From: JASLDZ01 sp964242895
GTDB taxonomy: Bacteria > Pseudomonadota > Alphaproteobacteria > Caulobacterales > Caulobacteraceae
DNA: 45,291 bases
Reading direction: 5' to 3'
Assembly (NCBI GenBank): GCA_964242895.1
Contig: CAXTBN010000018.1
Coordinates: 1 to 45,291 of the forward strand
Shown: positions 9,537 to 17,480 of the stretch, piece by piece
Position numbering within the stretch: the stretch's first letter is position 1
Layout of the letters: each line of letters opens with the position of its first letter
Translations under genes and position numbers: made by a program
The notes under the pieces: generated by a model
What the model saw: the letters and a program-made list of their open reading frames with translations, nothing else
Databases searched by the model: none
Told to the model about the DNA's origin: nothing

Positions 9537-9566
9537 GGAGATAGCGCAAGGGTCCGGAGCGCGCAA
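9537..9566 (-). promoter_or_regulatory. Candidate promoter of the tRNA-Gln/tRNA-Pro pair
   Basis: On the minus strand TTGCGCG (9566-9560) is followed after 14 bp by GCTATCTC (9545-9538). This resembles the Caulobacter housekeeping pattern TTGACGS - N10-14 - GCTANAWC with mismatches in the -35 half. It sits about 40 bp upstream of tRNA-Gln, where a tRNA promoter is expected. Assigned by eye only. Confidence 0.35.
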
Positions 9567-9596
9567 CCGCGCCGCCGACCCACCCGGCGGGCGTGG

Positions 9597-9968
9597 TCAG
9601 CCCGGCGGCTGACCCGGCGGCGGCGCGGGCGGCGAGGCCTGCGCGGGCGTGTCGCCGCCCGCCGGTGCGGGCGCGTCGTCGCCCTGGCTCGGCAGCGCCG
9701 TGGCGGCGGAGCTGGCGCCCTCGTACTCGGGCGAGCGCACAGCCTGCGCCTCGCCGTCCTTCTCCTCGCGGAGCTTCCGGCGGCGCTCGTCCGCGCTGAC
9801 CGGCGGCGTGGCGGCCGCCTGCGCCGGAGCGGCGGCGGGCGGAGGCGCGGGAACGGGCGCCTGGGCGGCGGGCGCGGTCGCCGGAGCGGCCGGCGGGGCC
9901 TCGTCGCGGTGACAGGCCGCGAGCCCCAGCAGGGCGGCCGCGGCGAGCAGGGCGGGGCGGATGGACAT
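9597..9968 (-). CDS. Small Pro/Ala-rich lipoprotein, function unknown
   Basis: 123 residues. The N-terminus MSIRPALLAAAALLGLAAC is a lipoprotein signal with lipobox LAAC (Cys19). The mature part is low-complexity Pro/Ala-rich, with one charged island (SADERRRKLREEKDGEAQAVRSPEYEGASS) that may be the conserved core. ATG 9968 is preferred over an upstream in-frame start because AGGAG lies just upstream of it. It starts 17 bp after the stop of the cytochrome/sugar dehydrogenase gene, so the two are probably cotranscribed and both act in the periplasm. I do not recognise a family. Confidence 0.72.
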   Translation of the reverse strand: MSIRPALLAAAALLGLAACHRDEAPPAAPATAPAAQAPVPAPPPAAAPAQAAATPPVSADERRRKLREEKDGEAQAVRSPEYEGASSAATALPSQGDDAPAPAGGDTPAQASPPAPPPGQPPG

Positions 9969-9985
9969 GGCGGTTGCTCCTACGC

Positions 9986-11686
9986 TCACCGGGACGCGCG
10001 GCGCATGGGGGTCGCGGGCGCCACGCGCCAGACCGAGCCTGACGCGTCGTCGCTGACCAGGAGCGCGCCGTCCTTGGCCTCAGCGACGCCGACGGGGCGG
10101 CCCCACACGCCGTCGTCCTCGCGCACGAAGCCGGTCAGCACGTCCTCGTAGGCGCCCGTCGGCGAGCCGTCGGGCTTCAGCAGGATGCGCACCACCTTGT
10201 AGCCCGTGCGCTCCGCCCGGTTCCACGAGCCGTGCTCGGCGGCGAACAGCGACGGGCCCCAGCCCGGCGGCAGTCCGCGTCCGTCGTGGAAGGCGAGCTG
10301 CAGCGAGGCGGAGTGCGGCTGGATCAGCACGTCGGGCACGGTCGCCTTGCCGGCGAGATCGGGCCGCTCGCCACTGCGTCGCGGATCCTCGTGATTGCCG
10401 AGCCACCACCAGGGCCAGCCATAGAAGGCGCCCGCCTTCACGCGCGTGACGTAGTCCGGCACGAGGTTGTCGCCCAGGTTGTCGCGCTCGTTCACCGAGC
10501 ACCACACGTCGCCCTTGCCGGGCTGCACGGCGAGGCCGACGCAGTTGCGGATGCCGGAGGCGAACACGCGGCGGTCCTTGCCGTCGGGCGTGAACACCAG
10601 CACGTCGGCCCGGTTCTCCTCCGGCCCCCAGGTGACGCCCAGGCCGCGCTTCGCGTCGTCCGCGCGGCTGTCGGCGACGGGGCGCTTGGGCATCTCCTCG
10701 GCCACGTTCGATCCCGAGCCGACGGACACGAACATCCGCCGGCCGTCCAGCGAGAAAGCGATGTCGCGCGTGGTGTGGCCGCCCGAGGTGGGGGCGAGCT
10801 CCGGCACGAGCACCTCGGGCGGTCCCTCCGCCTTCAGCTGGCCGTTGCGGTAGGGAAGGCGGATCACCCGGTTGCGCTCGGCGACGTAGAGCCACCGCGG
10901 ATCGGGCCCGGCGGGGTAGAAGGCCATGCCGAACGGACCGGTGAGCCCCTGCGCGAACACGGCGGTGTCGGCGACCTGCGGCGCGCCGGGCGCGGCGCGC
11001 AGCACCTTGATGCGTCCGCCGGCCGTCTCTGCCAGGAATACGTCGCCGTTCGGCGCGGTGCGGAGCGCGCGCGGGTTCTCCAGCCCGGAGGCGAATTGGG
11101 TCACCGTGAAGCCGGGGGGCGCCTTGGGCAGGGCCCCGTCGGGCCGCGCGCCCTTGCGAGAGAAGTTGACGGCCGACTGGGTGGCGAAGGGCGCGGGCAG
11201 GTCGGCGACGGCGATCCTGTGCACCTTGCCCGGCGAGTCCGAGCGCCAGTCGCCGAAGACGCCGGCCGGGGCCGCCTCCGCCCTGCGGCCCGGTGCGGGC
11301 GAGGACGCCGGGGCGCCCTTGAGCGTCCTCAGGTAGGCGATGACGTCGGCGCGGTCCGCGGCCGCGGGCAACGCCGCCGGCATCAGTGTGCCGGGCACGG
11401 CGGCCTGGGGGTTGAGCAGGTACTGGTCGAGGTGCGCGTCGGTCCAGGTCCAGCCGGTGGCCTTGAGAGCGGCGGTGTAGGGGAAGTCGCCCGCCGCCGC
11501 CTTGCGCCCGACGACGCCCGTGAGTGCGGGGCCTTGGCCGCCCAGACCGGTCGACCCGTGGCAGACGCCGCACTGGCCGGCGTAGAGCTGGGCCCCGCGC
11601 TCGGCGTCCGCCGGAGCCGCCGCCGCGGTGGTCGCGGCGAGGCCGGACAGGATGAGTGCGACGGCTCCCAGGCGCAGACGAAGCAT
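9986..11686 (-). CDS. Cytochrome c - PQQ-type sugar/sorbosone dehydrogenase fusion
   Basis: 566 residues. A signal peptide (about 1-24) is followed by a class I cytochrome c domain with heme motif CGVCH at 39-43 and likely axial Met in GTLMPA. The second domain is a six-bladed glucose/sorbosone dehydrogenase propeller (about 185-560) with family blocks such as FASGLENPRALRTAPNGDVFLAET, YVAERNRVIRLPY and AGAFYGWPWWWLGNHED. Such fusions oxidise sugars or alcohols in the periplasm with PQQ and pass electrons to heme. The true substrate and PQQ dependence are not visible, and no pqq genes are in the window. ATG 11686 has GGAAG upstream; a longer in-frame start at 11752 lacks a signal peptide at its N-terminus. 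Confidence 0.88.
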   Translation of the reverse strand: MLRLRLGAVALILSGLAATTAAAAPADAERGAQLYAGQCGVCHGSTGLGGQGPALTGVVGRKAAAGDFPYTAALKATGWTWTDAHLDQYLLNPQAAVPGTLMPAALPAAADRADVIAYLRTLKGAPASSPAPGRRAEAAPAGVFGDWRSDSPGKVHRIAVADLPAPFATQSAVNFSRKGARPDGALPKAPPGFTVTQFASGLENPRALRTAPNGDVFLAETAGGRIKVLRAAPGAPQVADTAVFAQGLTGPFGMAFYPAGPDPRWLYVAERNRVIRLPYRNGQLKAEGPPEVLVPELAPTSGGHTTRDIAFSLDGRRMFVSVGSGSNVAEEMPKRPVADSRADDAKRGLGVTWGPEENRADVLVFTPDGKDRRVFASGIRNCVGLAVQPGKGDVWCSVNERDNLGDNLVPDYVTRVKAGAFYGWPWWWLGNHEDPRRSGERPDLAGKATVPDVLIQPHSASLQLAFHDGRGLPPGWGPSLFAAEHGSWNRAERTGYKVVRILLKPDGSPTGAYEDVLTGFVREDDGVWGRPVGVAEAKDGALLVSDDASGSVWRVAPATPMRRASR

Positions 11687-11780
11687 GAGTCTTCCTTCGG
11701 TTCGCGCCATCCTAGACCCGAGACGCCGCGGGCGGAACGTGGGCGCTGACATCCCTCTCGCGAGACGTTAGCCTGCCCGC

Positions 11781-12182
11781 ATGGCCAGACTGAGCGCCCG
11801 GTCCGCGCAACTCCTCGCCGTCGTGCTCGCGCTGACGGCGCTGATCGGCTTCGGCCAGGGGTTGGCGCAGGCGCTCAAGGCGCCGCGTCCCGAGCAGGTC
11901 TCGGCCGGCGTCGATCCCTCCCGGGACCCCGTGCCGAACGCTTCCGCCCTGACCGGCCCGGCGCTGGACGAGGCCCGCGTGCGCCAGATCGCGCGGGAGG
12001 AGGCGACGGCCGCACTCGGCGTCACGCACAAGAAGCCCGCTCCCGCCAAGGCCGACACGGCTTCGGACGACGACACGCCCGCTTCGACGGGGCGCCCCGC
12101 GGCGACGCCGGAGGCGAGCGCGCCCGCCGCGCCCACGACGAGCGGACCGCCCACGCCGGCGACCTCGACGCCTCCGGGCTGA
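11781..12182 (+). CDS. Hypothetical single-pass membrane protein
   Basis: 133 residues. One hydrophobic helix at about 8-32 is followed by a short conserved-looking segment (GPALDEARVRQIAREEATAALG, about 58-80) and a Pro/Thr/Ala-rich tail ending at the stop. The layout suggests an anchored periplasmic protein or an uncleaved signal. It is divergent from the sugar dehydrogenase gene with 94 bp between starts. No Shine-Dalgarno is obvious before the ATG. Family not recognised. Confidence 0.6.
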   Translation: MARLSARSAQLLAVVLALTALIGFGQGLAQALKAPRPEQVSAGVDPSRDPVPNASALTGPALDEARVRQIAREEATAALGVTHKKPAPAKADTASDDDTPASTGRPAATPEASAPAAPTTSGPPTPATSTPPG

Positions 12183-12251
12183 GCCCGCGGGCGGATGCAA
12201 GCCGGCTCCGCCATCCCCATCTGATCGCGGCATCGACACCCGGAGCCGCTC

Positions 12252-12905
12252 ATGTTCTTCAGCCGCAAACCGCTCGACCTGCCGACCGAGGCGGAGGCCC
12301 TGCCGGGGCGCGCCCAGGTGATCCCGACCAGCGACACGCACTTCGTGAGCGGCCGCAAGCTGCACCGCCCCTATCCCGACGGGCTGGAGGTCGCCGAGTT
12401 CGCCATGGGCTGCTTCTGGGGCGTGGAGCGCATCTTCTGGAAAGTCCCCGGCGTGTACGTGACCGCCGTCGGCTACTCGGGCGGGATCACGCCCAACCCG
12501 ACCTACGAGGAGGCCTGCAGCGGCCGCACGGGTCACGCGGAATCGGTGCTGGTCGTGTTCGACCCCGAAGTCGTCACCTACGACGCGTTGCTGAAGGTGT
12601 TCTGGGAGGGTCACGACCCGACGCAGGGCATGCGCCAGGGCAACGACGCCGGCACGCAGTACCGCTCCGCCATCTACACGCACTCGCCCGAGCAGGCGGA
12701 GGCGGCGGCGCGCTCCAAGACCGCCTACGAGGCGGCGCTGAAGTCGCGCGGCTACGGCGCGGTGACCACGGAGATCAAGCCGGCCGGGCCCTTCTACTTC
12801 GCCGAGGGCTACCACCAGCAGTACCTGGCCAAGAACCCCGGCGGCTACTGCGGCATCGGCGGCACGGGCGTGACCTGCCCGATCGGCGTCGGCGTCGACG
12901 CCTGA
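12252..12905 (+). CDS. msrA: Peptide methionine-S-sulfoxide reductase MsrA
   Basis: 217 residues. It reduces the S epimer of methionine sulfoxide in proteins. The catalytic GCFWG motif is at 53-57 (Cys54). HAESVLVVFDP, FWEGHDPTQGMRQGNDAGTQYRS and FAEGYHQQYL are family blocks. The C-terminal cysteines in GGYCGIGGTG and VTCPIG are resolving cysteines. The N-terminal 45 residues before the domain are typical of the longer alphaproteobacterial form, without a signal peptide. Its last 61 bp overlap the 3' end of the convergent DUF599 gene. The partner msrB lies at 17.5-17.9 kb. Confidence 0.96.
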   Translation: MFFSRKPLDLPTEAEALPGRAQVIPTSDTHFVSGRKLHRPYPDGLEVAEFAMGCFWGVERIFWKVPGVYVTAVGYSGGITPNPTYEEACSGRTGHAESVLVVFDPEVVTYDALLKVFWEGHDPTQGMRQGNDAGTQYRSAIYTHSPEQAEAAARSKTAYEAALKSRGYGAVTTEIKPAGPFYFAEGYHQQYLAKNPGGYCGIGGTGVTCPIGVGVDA

Positions 12906-13654
12906 TCCGACGGCGAGGCCGGCGCGAAGCCGGCCTCGTCCTCCGCCTCAAGCGCCGCGCGCGCCAGGCGGATGTCGCGCGCCGTGGGCGACCCGAGCTG
13001 GCGGAAGCCGAGCAGCGCGGCGGCGCCCAGTGTCGCCAGCGCCAGGGCGGCGGGGCCGAACACCCAGGCGGCCGCCGCTAACGCGAAATAGTAACCACGC
13101 ACGCCGGAGTTGAACGTCGACAGCGCGCTGTTGAACACGCGCCCGGTCAGGTCCGCGAAGCGCAGCAGGTGCGCATCCGGCGCGCGGTCGGGCGCGGCGC
13201 CGACCAGCGACAGGCAGTAGTTCATCTGTCGGATCGACCAGATGAAGTCCAAGAGGCTCCGCGCAAGGGTCACGGTCACGAGCGCGACCTTCAGCGTGAT
13301 CAGCACCCGCGGCGCGTGCGGCACGATGGGCAGGCCCCGCAGCGCCACGTAGGTCCGCTCGCCGCCGAACAGGGCGCCGGCGGTGGCGGCGATCAGGATC
13401 AGGTTGGACGAGGCGAAGAACGACGCCGAGTTCAGCACGTGGCCGATCAGTTGCCCGTCCAGCAGCCGCCCGTCGCGCCGCAGCGCCATATGGCGCATCC
13501 AGCGGGCCCGCACGGCGGCCATGTCGGCGTTGATGCCGTGGCCGCCTCCCGCGAACCGGATCAGCGGGCCGTAGCCGACCCACACGACGACGTAGAAGAG
13601 GGCGGCGGCGAGGTCGAACGGGGTGCCGGGCCAGCTGTCGGTCAGGTCAGCCAC
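12845..13654 (-). CDS. DUF599 family integral membrane protein
   Basis: 269 residues from a GTG at 13654. Membrane segments are seen at about 14-34, 75-95, 110-130 and 190-230. The sequence between them (RRDGRLLDGQLIGHVLNSASFFASSNLILIAA; IRQMNYCLSLVGAAP; RVFNSALSTFNSGVRGYYFALAAAAW) matches what I know of DUF599 proteins, whose function is unknown. The last 20 residues are Pro-rich and are encoded antisense to the end of msrA. It begins 18 bp after the stop of the small acidic protein encoded upstream (13.7-13.9 kb), so the two may be cotranscribed. Confidence 0.85.
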   Translation of the reverse strand: MADLTDSWPGTPFDLAAALFYVVVWVGYGPLIRFAGGGHGINADMAAVRARWMRHMALRRDGRLLDGQLIGHVLNSASFFASSNLILIAATAGALFGGERTYVALRGLPIVPHAPRVLITLKVALVTVTLARSLLDFIWSIRQMNYCLSLVGAAPDRAPDAHLLRFADLTGRVFNSALSTFNSGVRGYYFALAAAAWVFGPAALALATLGAAALLGFRQLGSPTARDIRLARAALEAEDEAGFAPASPSDQASTPTPIGQVTPVPPMPQ

Positions 13655-13672
13655 CCCGTCCGGTCCTCTTGG

Positions 13673-13912
13673 TCAGGCGTTGGTGCGGCCGCGCTGCTGC
13701 GGGTTGACCGCGCCCGTGCGGTCCACGTCGTTGGCGGTGTCGCCCTCCACCGTATTCTCGCCGGCGATGAAGGACGGATCCTCCTTGGCGCGCGTCAGGC
13801 CGCCGGCCTCGGTCACGCCCTTGGAGGCGCCGATGCCGGGGTCGCACGCGAGGTCGTCGATGTCGGGCGTCACGACTTCGTGGCCGGGTTCGGGATGCTT
13901 GGAGGTGGTCAT
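13673..13912 (-). CDS. Small acidic hypothetical protein
   Basis: 79 residues, soluble, without Cys, rich in Asp/Glu and Gly (PGHEVVTPDIDDLACDPGIG; KEDPSFIAGENTVEGD). The ATG at 13912 is preceded by GAAGGAG with 8-base spacing, a strong ribosome site, which is the main evidence that this is a real gene. It lies just upstream of the DUF599 gene and downstream of the mucR terminator. Composition suggests an intrinsically disordered protein. No family recognised. Confidence 0.65.
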   Translation of the reverse strand: MTTSKHPEPGHEVVTPDIDDLACDPGIGASKGVTEAGGLTRAKEDPSFIAGENTVEGDTANDVDRTGAVNPQQRGRTNA

Positions 13913-13995
13913 GCCGGGCTCCTTCGGTGTGATGTCGAAGGCTGAAGCGGCTCGGCGCGGGCTCCGTTCCGAAAGGGGCGGGGCCGAATCGGAAA

Positions 13996-14019
13996 GGGCC
14001 GGGCGTCGCCGCCCGGCCC
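13996..14019 (-). terminator. Intrinsic terminator of mucR
   Basis: GGGCCGGGCG (13996-14005) and CGCCCGGCCC (14010-14019) form a perfect 10-bp stem with a TCGC loop. On the minus strand the stem is followed by TTTCC. It starts 25 bp past the mucR stop, as expected for a Rho-independent terminator with a short U-run. Confidence 0.8.
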
Positions 14020-14043
14020 CCGAAGTTCAGGCTGTCGCCAGCA

Positions 14044-14526
14044 TCACTCGCCGGCGGCGGCCTTCTTGCCGCGACGCGCGGGAGCCTTGGCTTCGCCGGC
14101 GGCCGCCGTGGCCGCGGCGCCCTGGCCGCGACGCTGCGCGCCCAGGCCGAGCTTCTTCGCCATCTCGGAGCGGGCGGCCGAATAGTTGGGGGCGACCGAC
14201 GGATAGTCCGACGGCAGGCCGTAGCGCTGACGGTAGTCGTTCATCGTCATGCCGTGGCGCGACAGATGGCGCTTCAGCGTCTTGTAGGGCTTGTTGTCGA
14301 CGAAGGACATCAGCGCGTCGGGCGTGATCGACTTGCGGACCTGGGCGCCGGTCGCCTTGGTCTGCTCAGGCGCGCTCTCCTGGGGAGCGGCCACGTCCTC
14401 CATCAGCGCGGCGCGAATCTGGCGGATGATGTTGGGGATCTCCGCGGCGTTCACGTGCGTGTTCGCGCCTACGTAAGAGGCCACGATCTCCGCGGTGAGG
14501 GTCAGGACGTCGGGCTTGTCTTCCAA
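14044..14526 (-). CDS. mucR: MucR/Ros family transcriptional regulator (zinc ligands replaced)
   Basis: 160 residues from a TTG at 14526 (MEDKPDVLTLTAEIVASYVGANTH, the common start of the family) with GGAG 8 bases upstream; longer in-frame ATGs lack a ribosome site. MucR proteins bind AT-rich DNA, oligomerise through the N-terminus and control cell-cycle, envelope and virulence genes in alphaproteobacteria. The DNA-binding part is ITPDALMSFVDNKPYKTLKRHLSRHGMT, followed by YRQRYGLPSDYPSVAPNYSAARSEMAKKLGLG. The Cys pair of the classic Ros zinc finger is absent here. A Lys/Ala-rich tail ends the protein. Alphaproteobacteria usually hold several paralogues, so the symbol is family-level. Confidence 0.92.
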   Translation of the reverse strand: MEDKPDVLTLTAEIVASYVGANTHVNAAEIPNIIRQIRAALMEDVAAPQESAPEQTKATGAQVRKSITPDALMSFVDNKPYKTLKRHLSRHGMTMNDYRQRYGLPSDYPSVAPNYSAARSEMAKKLGLGAQRRGQGAAATAAAGEAKAPARRGKKAAAGE

Positions 14527-14684
14527 GGGTGTGTCTCCACTGCTCTGTAATTGGCAGGAGCCGCTCATCGGCTCATTCGCAGGCGGCGTCAACAGTGTTC
14601 CGGTCGATCGCAGACCGACATGCAAGCATTGAGCCTGTCCTCAGCGTCGCGTGCCGGCGATGTGGCCTCTCAGCGGAGGATGTT
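14527..14684 (-). promoter_or_regulatory. Upstream region of mucR
   Basis: This 158-bp gap is visibly richer in A/T than its surroundings (for example CAATGCTTGCATG, CCAATTACAG and AACACTGTTGAC on the minus strand). TTGACGC at 14592-14586 (minus) equals the Caulobacter -35 consensus, but no convincing -10 follows at the right distance. Family knowledge says MucR/Ros proteins bind AT-rich DNA and repress themselves, so this is a plausible autoregulatory site. Confidence 0.4.
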
Positions 14685-15230
14685 TCAAGTCTCGGACAGG
14701 AGCAGCCCCGAACAGGAAGGGGCGAGGCCGGCGCCGCCGTTCAGCTCGCGCTGCATCCACACCACATCGAGCCAACGCCCGTGCTTGAAGCCGACCGCCT
14801 CCAGCACTCCGACGCGGTGGAAGCCGACCGCGGCGTGCACGGCCAGGGATGCGGCGTTGCCGCTGTCGCCCACCAGGGCCGTGAGCTGGCGCATCCCCAG
14901 CGCCTCGCACGACGCGACCACCGCCGCGAGCACCTCTCGCCCCACGCCGCGGCCCTGAAGGCCGTCGCGCACATAGACGGTGGTCTCGGCCGTGAAGCGG
15001 TAGGCGGGCCGTGAACGAAACGGGGCGGCGTAGGCGAAGCCGGCCACGGCGCCGTCGCGCTCGGCCACGAGGTGCGGCAGGCCGTAGTCCGCGACCCGGC
15101 CCCGGCGCGCCTCCATCTCGGCGGCCGAAGGCGGCGTCTCCTCGAAGGTGCCGAGGCCGTGCAGCACCGCGTGGGCGTAGATCTCCGCGAGCGCGTCGGC
15201 GTCGCCGGGCGCGGTCGGCCGCACGCTCAA
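14685..15230 (-). CDS. GNAT N-acetyltransferase, phosphinothricin/methionine-sulfone acetyltransferase type
   Basis: 181 residues from a TTG at 15230 that overlaps the upstream peptidase stop (TTGA), so translation is coupled. The family signature is strong: RPTAPGDADALAEIYAHAVLHGLGTFEE at the start, RPAYRFTAETTVYVRDGLQGRGVGREVL (acetyl-CoA loop QGRGVG at 92-97), and VGFKHGRWLDVVWMQREL at the end. Relatives acetylate amino-acid analogues such as phosphinothricin, methionine sulfoximine or methionine sulfone. The true substrate here is unknown; coupling to a peptidase suggests an amino-acid or peptide product. Confidence 0.9.
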   Translation of the reverse strand: MSVRPTAPGDADALAEIYAHAVLHGLGTFEETPPSAAEMEARRGRVADYGLPHLVAERDGAVAGFAYAAPFRSRPAYRFTAETTVYVRDGLQGRGVGREVLAAVVASCEALGMRQLTALVGDSGNAASLAVHAAVGFHRVGVLEAVGFKHGRWLDVVWMQRELNGGAGLAPSCSGLLLSET

Positions 15231-17422
15231 GCGGAGGCGGGCCGCGCGCGGTCGACCGCCCAGAGCGCGAAGGCGTACTCCAGCGCGGTCTCCTTCAGGT
15301 GCTCGAAGCGGCCCGCCGAGCCGCCGTGACCAGCGTCCATGTTGATGCGCAGGAGCTTGGGGTTCGTGTCCGTCGCGTGCTCGCGCAGGCGCGCGATCCA
15401 CTTGGCGGGCTCCCAGTAGGTGACGCGCGGGTCGGACAGGCCGCCCATGGCCAGGATCGCGGGATAGTGCTTGGCCTCGACGCGGTCGTACGGGCTGTAG
15501 CTCGCGATGTAGTCGTACGCCTTGGGATCGGTCAGCGGGTCGCCCCACTCGGGCCACTCGGGCGGGGTGAGCGGCAGGGAGGTGTCGCTCATGGTGTTGA
15601 GCACGTCCACGAAGGGCACCACGCCGATCACGCCGGTCCACAGCTCCGGCCGCAGGTTGGCGATGGCGCCCATCAGCATGCCGCCCGCCGAGCCGCCGAG
15701 CGCCACGGTGCGCGTGGGTGACCCGAATCCCTGGCCGTGCAGGTGCTCGGCGGCGGCGATGAAGTCGGTGAACGTGTGCGTCTTGGTGAACTTGCGCCCG
15801 TCCAGGAACCAACCCCACCCCTTCTCCGAGCCGCCGCGCACGCAGGCGGTGGCGTAGATCCAGCCCCGGTCCACCAGGCTGAGGTTCGCCGTCGAGAAGG
15901 TCGGGCTGTTGGAGATGCCGTATGAGCCGTAGCCGTAGAGCAGCAGCGGGGCGGACCCGTCTGTCGGCGTGTCGCGCCGCATCATCACGAAGATCGGCAC
16001 TGTCTTTCCGTCGGCCGTGGGCGCGTCGAGGCGGCGGGCGACGTACTTGGATGGGTCGTGCCCGCTCGGCACTTCCTGCGTCTTGCGCAAGGTGCGCTCG
16101 CGCGTGACGAGGTCGTAGTCGAACCACGAGCGCGGCGTGGTCGGAGACTGGTAGACGATGCGCAGGGTCTGAGTGTCGTACTCGAAGCCGGGATCGACGC
16201 CGGGCGCGTAGAGCTCCTCGTCGAAGCGCACCACGTGCTCCTCGCCGTCGCGCGGAGTGACGACGATGCGGCCCTGCGCGTCGGCGCGCTCCAGGCGGAT
16301 CAGGTGATCCTTGAACGCGAACACGCCCGTGACCAGCCGGCCGGGCTGGTGGGGGACCATGTCGCGCCAGTCGGCCTTGCCCGGCGCGGCGTCGGGCGCG
16401 GTGACGAGCTTCCAGTCCACCGCGCCGTCGGCGTTGGTGCGGATCACGAAGCGGTCGCCCCAGTGCTCGACGTCGTACATCACGCCCGTCGCGCGGGGCT
16501 CGACCACGCGAGGTGTGGCGGTCGGGTCGTCGGCGGGGATCAGGCGCGACTCGCTGGTCTCGTGGTCGCCCGAGCGGAGCACGATCCAGCGCCGCGAGGA
16601 GGTGACGCCCACGCCGGCGAAGAAGCCCGGGTCCGGCTCGTGATAGACCTCGACGTCGGAGCCGGCGCCCCCGCGCGCCGGGCGGCGCAGGATGCGCGAG
16701 GGCCGGCCGTTGTCGTCGCGGAAGGTCCAGAACAGCCAACGCGAGTCCGGCGACCAGGTCAGGTCGCCGTTGGCGCTTTCCACCGGGCCGGGCAGCACGG
16801 CGCCCGTGGCGAGGTCCTTCACGTAGACGCGGTGGACTTCCGAGCCCTGCTCGTCGACGGCCCAGGCGAAGAGCGTGTGGTCGGGCGAGTGCTCGGCGGC
16901 GGCGACCTGGTAGTACGCCTTGCCCTTGGCCTCGGCGTCCTCGTCCAGAAGCACCTGCTCGGAGCCGCCGCCGCGCGGGCGGCGGGCGTGGATCGGGTGC
17001 TGCGCGCCGGTGTCGAAGCGGACGTAGTACTCCCACAGGCCGTCGGGGGAGGGGACGGAGCTGTCGTCCTCCTTGATGCGGCCGCGCATCTCGGCGACCA
17101 GCTCGGCCTGCAGCGCCTCGGTCCCGGCGAGCACCGTCCTGGTGTAGGCGTTCTCCGCCTCGAGGTGCTCGCGGATGTCGGCGCGCACGAGCTTCGGGTC
17201 GCGCAGGACCTTCTGCCAGTTCTCGTCCTTCAGCCACGCGTAGTCGTCCACGCGCACGCGGCCGAGCTGCTCGATGCGCTTCGGCTGCTTGCGCGCGACG
17301 GGCGGGGCGGGGAGGTCGGTCATGCGGCTCCGGTCAGGGCTGGCGGGCGGCTGTCGAGCGGACGCGACGGCGGGCGCGAGCGCGGTCGCGCCGGCGGAGA
17401 GGAGGAGGGTGCGGCGGTCCAC
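15227..17422 (-). CDS. Oligopeptidase B-like S9 peptidase with Tat-like signal
   Basis: 731 residues. S9A family: an N-terminal seven-bladed propeller and a C-terminal alpha/beta hydrolase that cleaves short peptides after basic residues. The catalytic triad is visible as Ser578 (GGSAGG), Asp664 (LSDPRV) and His699 (DAGHGG). RGGSEKGWGWFLDGR is the oligopeptidase B block. GTG 17422 has GGAG 7 bases upstream and gives MDRRTLLLSAGATALAPAVASA, a twin-arginine-like export signal. The next in-frame start (17323) would give a cytoplasmic form but has no clear ribosome site. Thus a periplasmic location is likely. Confidence 0.93.
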   Translation of the reverse strand: MDRRTLLLSAGATALAPAVASARQPPASPDRSRMTDLPAPPVARKQPKRIEQLGRVRVDDYAWLKDENWQKVLRDPKLVRADIREHLEAENAYTRTVLAGTEALQAELVAEMRGRIKEDDSSVPSPDGLWEYYVRFDTGAQHPIHARRPRGGGSEQVLLDEDAEAKGKAYYQVAAAEHSPDHTLFAWAVDEQGSEVHRVYVKDLATGAVLPGPVESANGDLTWSPDSRWLFWTFRDDNGRPSRILRRPARGGAGSDVEVYHEPDPGFFAGVGVTSSRRWIVLRSGDHETSESRLIPADDPTATPRVVEPRATGVMYDVEHWGDRFVIRTNADGAVDWKLVTAPDAAPGKADWRDMVPHQPGRLVTGVFAFKDHLIRLERADAQGRIVVTPRDGEEHVVRFDEELYAPGVDPGFEYDTQTLRIVYQSPTTPRSWFDYDLVTRERTLRKTQEVPSGHDPSKYVARRLDAPTADGKTVPIFVMMRRDTPTDGSAPLLLYGYGSYGISNSPTFSTANLSLVDRGWIYATACVRGGSEKGWGWFLDGRKFTKTHTFTDFIAAAEHLHGQGFGSPTRTVALGGSAGGMLMGAIANLRPELWTGVIGVVPFVDVLNTMSDTSLPLTPPEWPEWGDPLTDPKAYDYIASYSPYDRVEAKHYPAILAMGGLSDPRVTYWEPAKWIARLREHATDTNPKLLRINMDAGHGGSAGRFEHLKETALEYAFALWAVDRARPASA

Positions 17423-17480
17423 ATCGGCGCTCCAGGGACGCCGCGGAGCATAGCCAAGCTTCCCGCCGTGCGCGACGGCC

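Noticed and set aside
15231..17237. Extension of the PAT-type acetyltransferase frame upstream through the peptidase gene
   Set aside because: The extension is an out-of-frame reading of the oligopeptidase gene on the same strand; the family N-terminus begins at the TTG at 15230.
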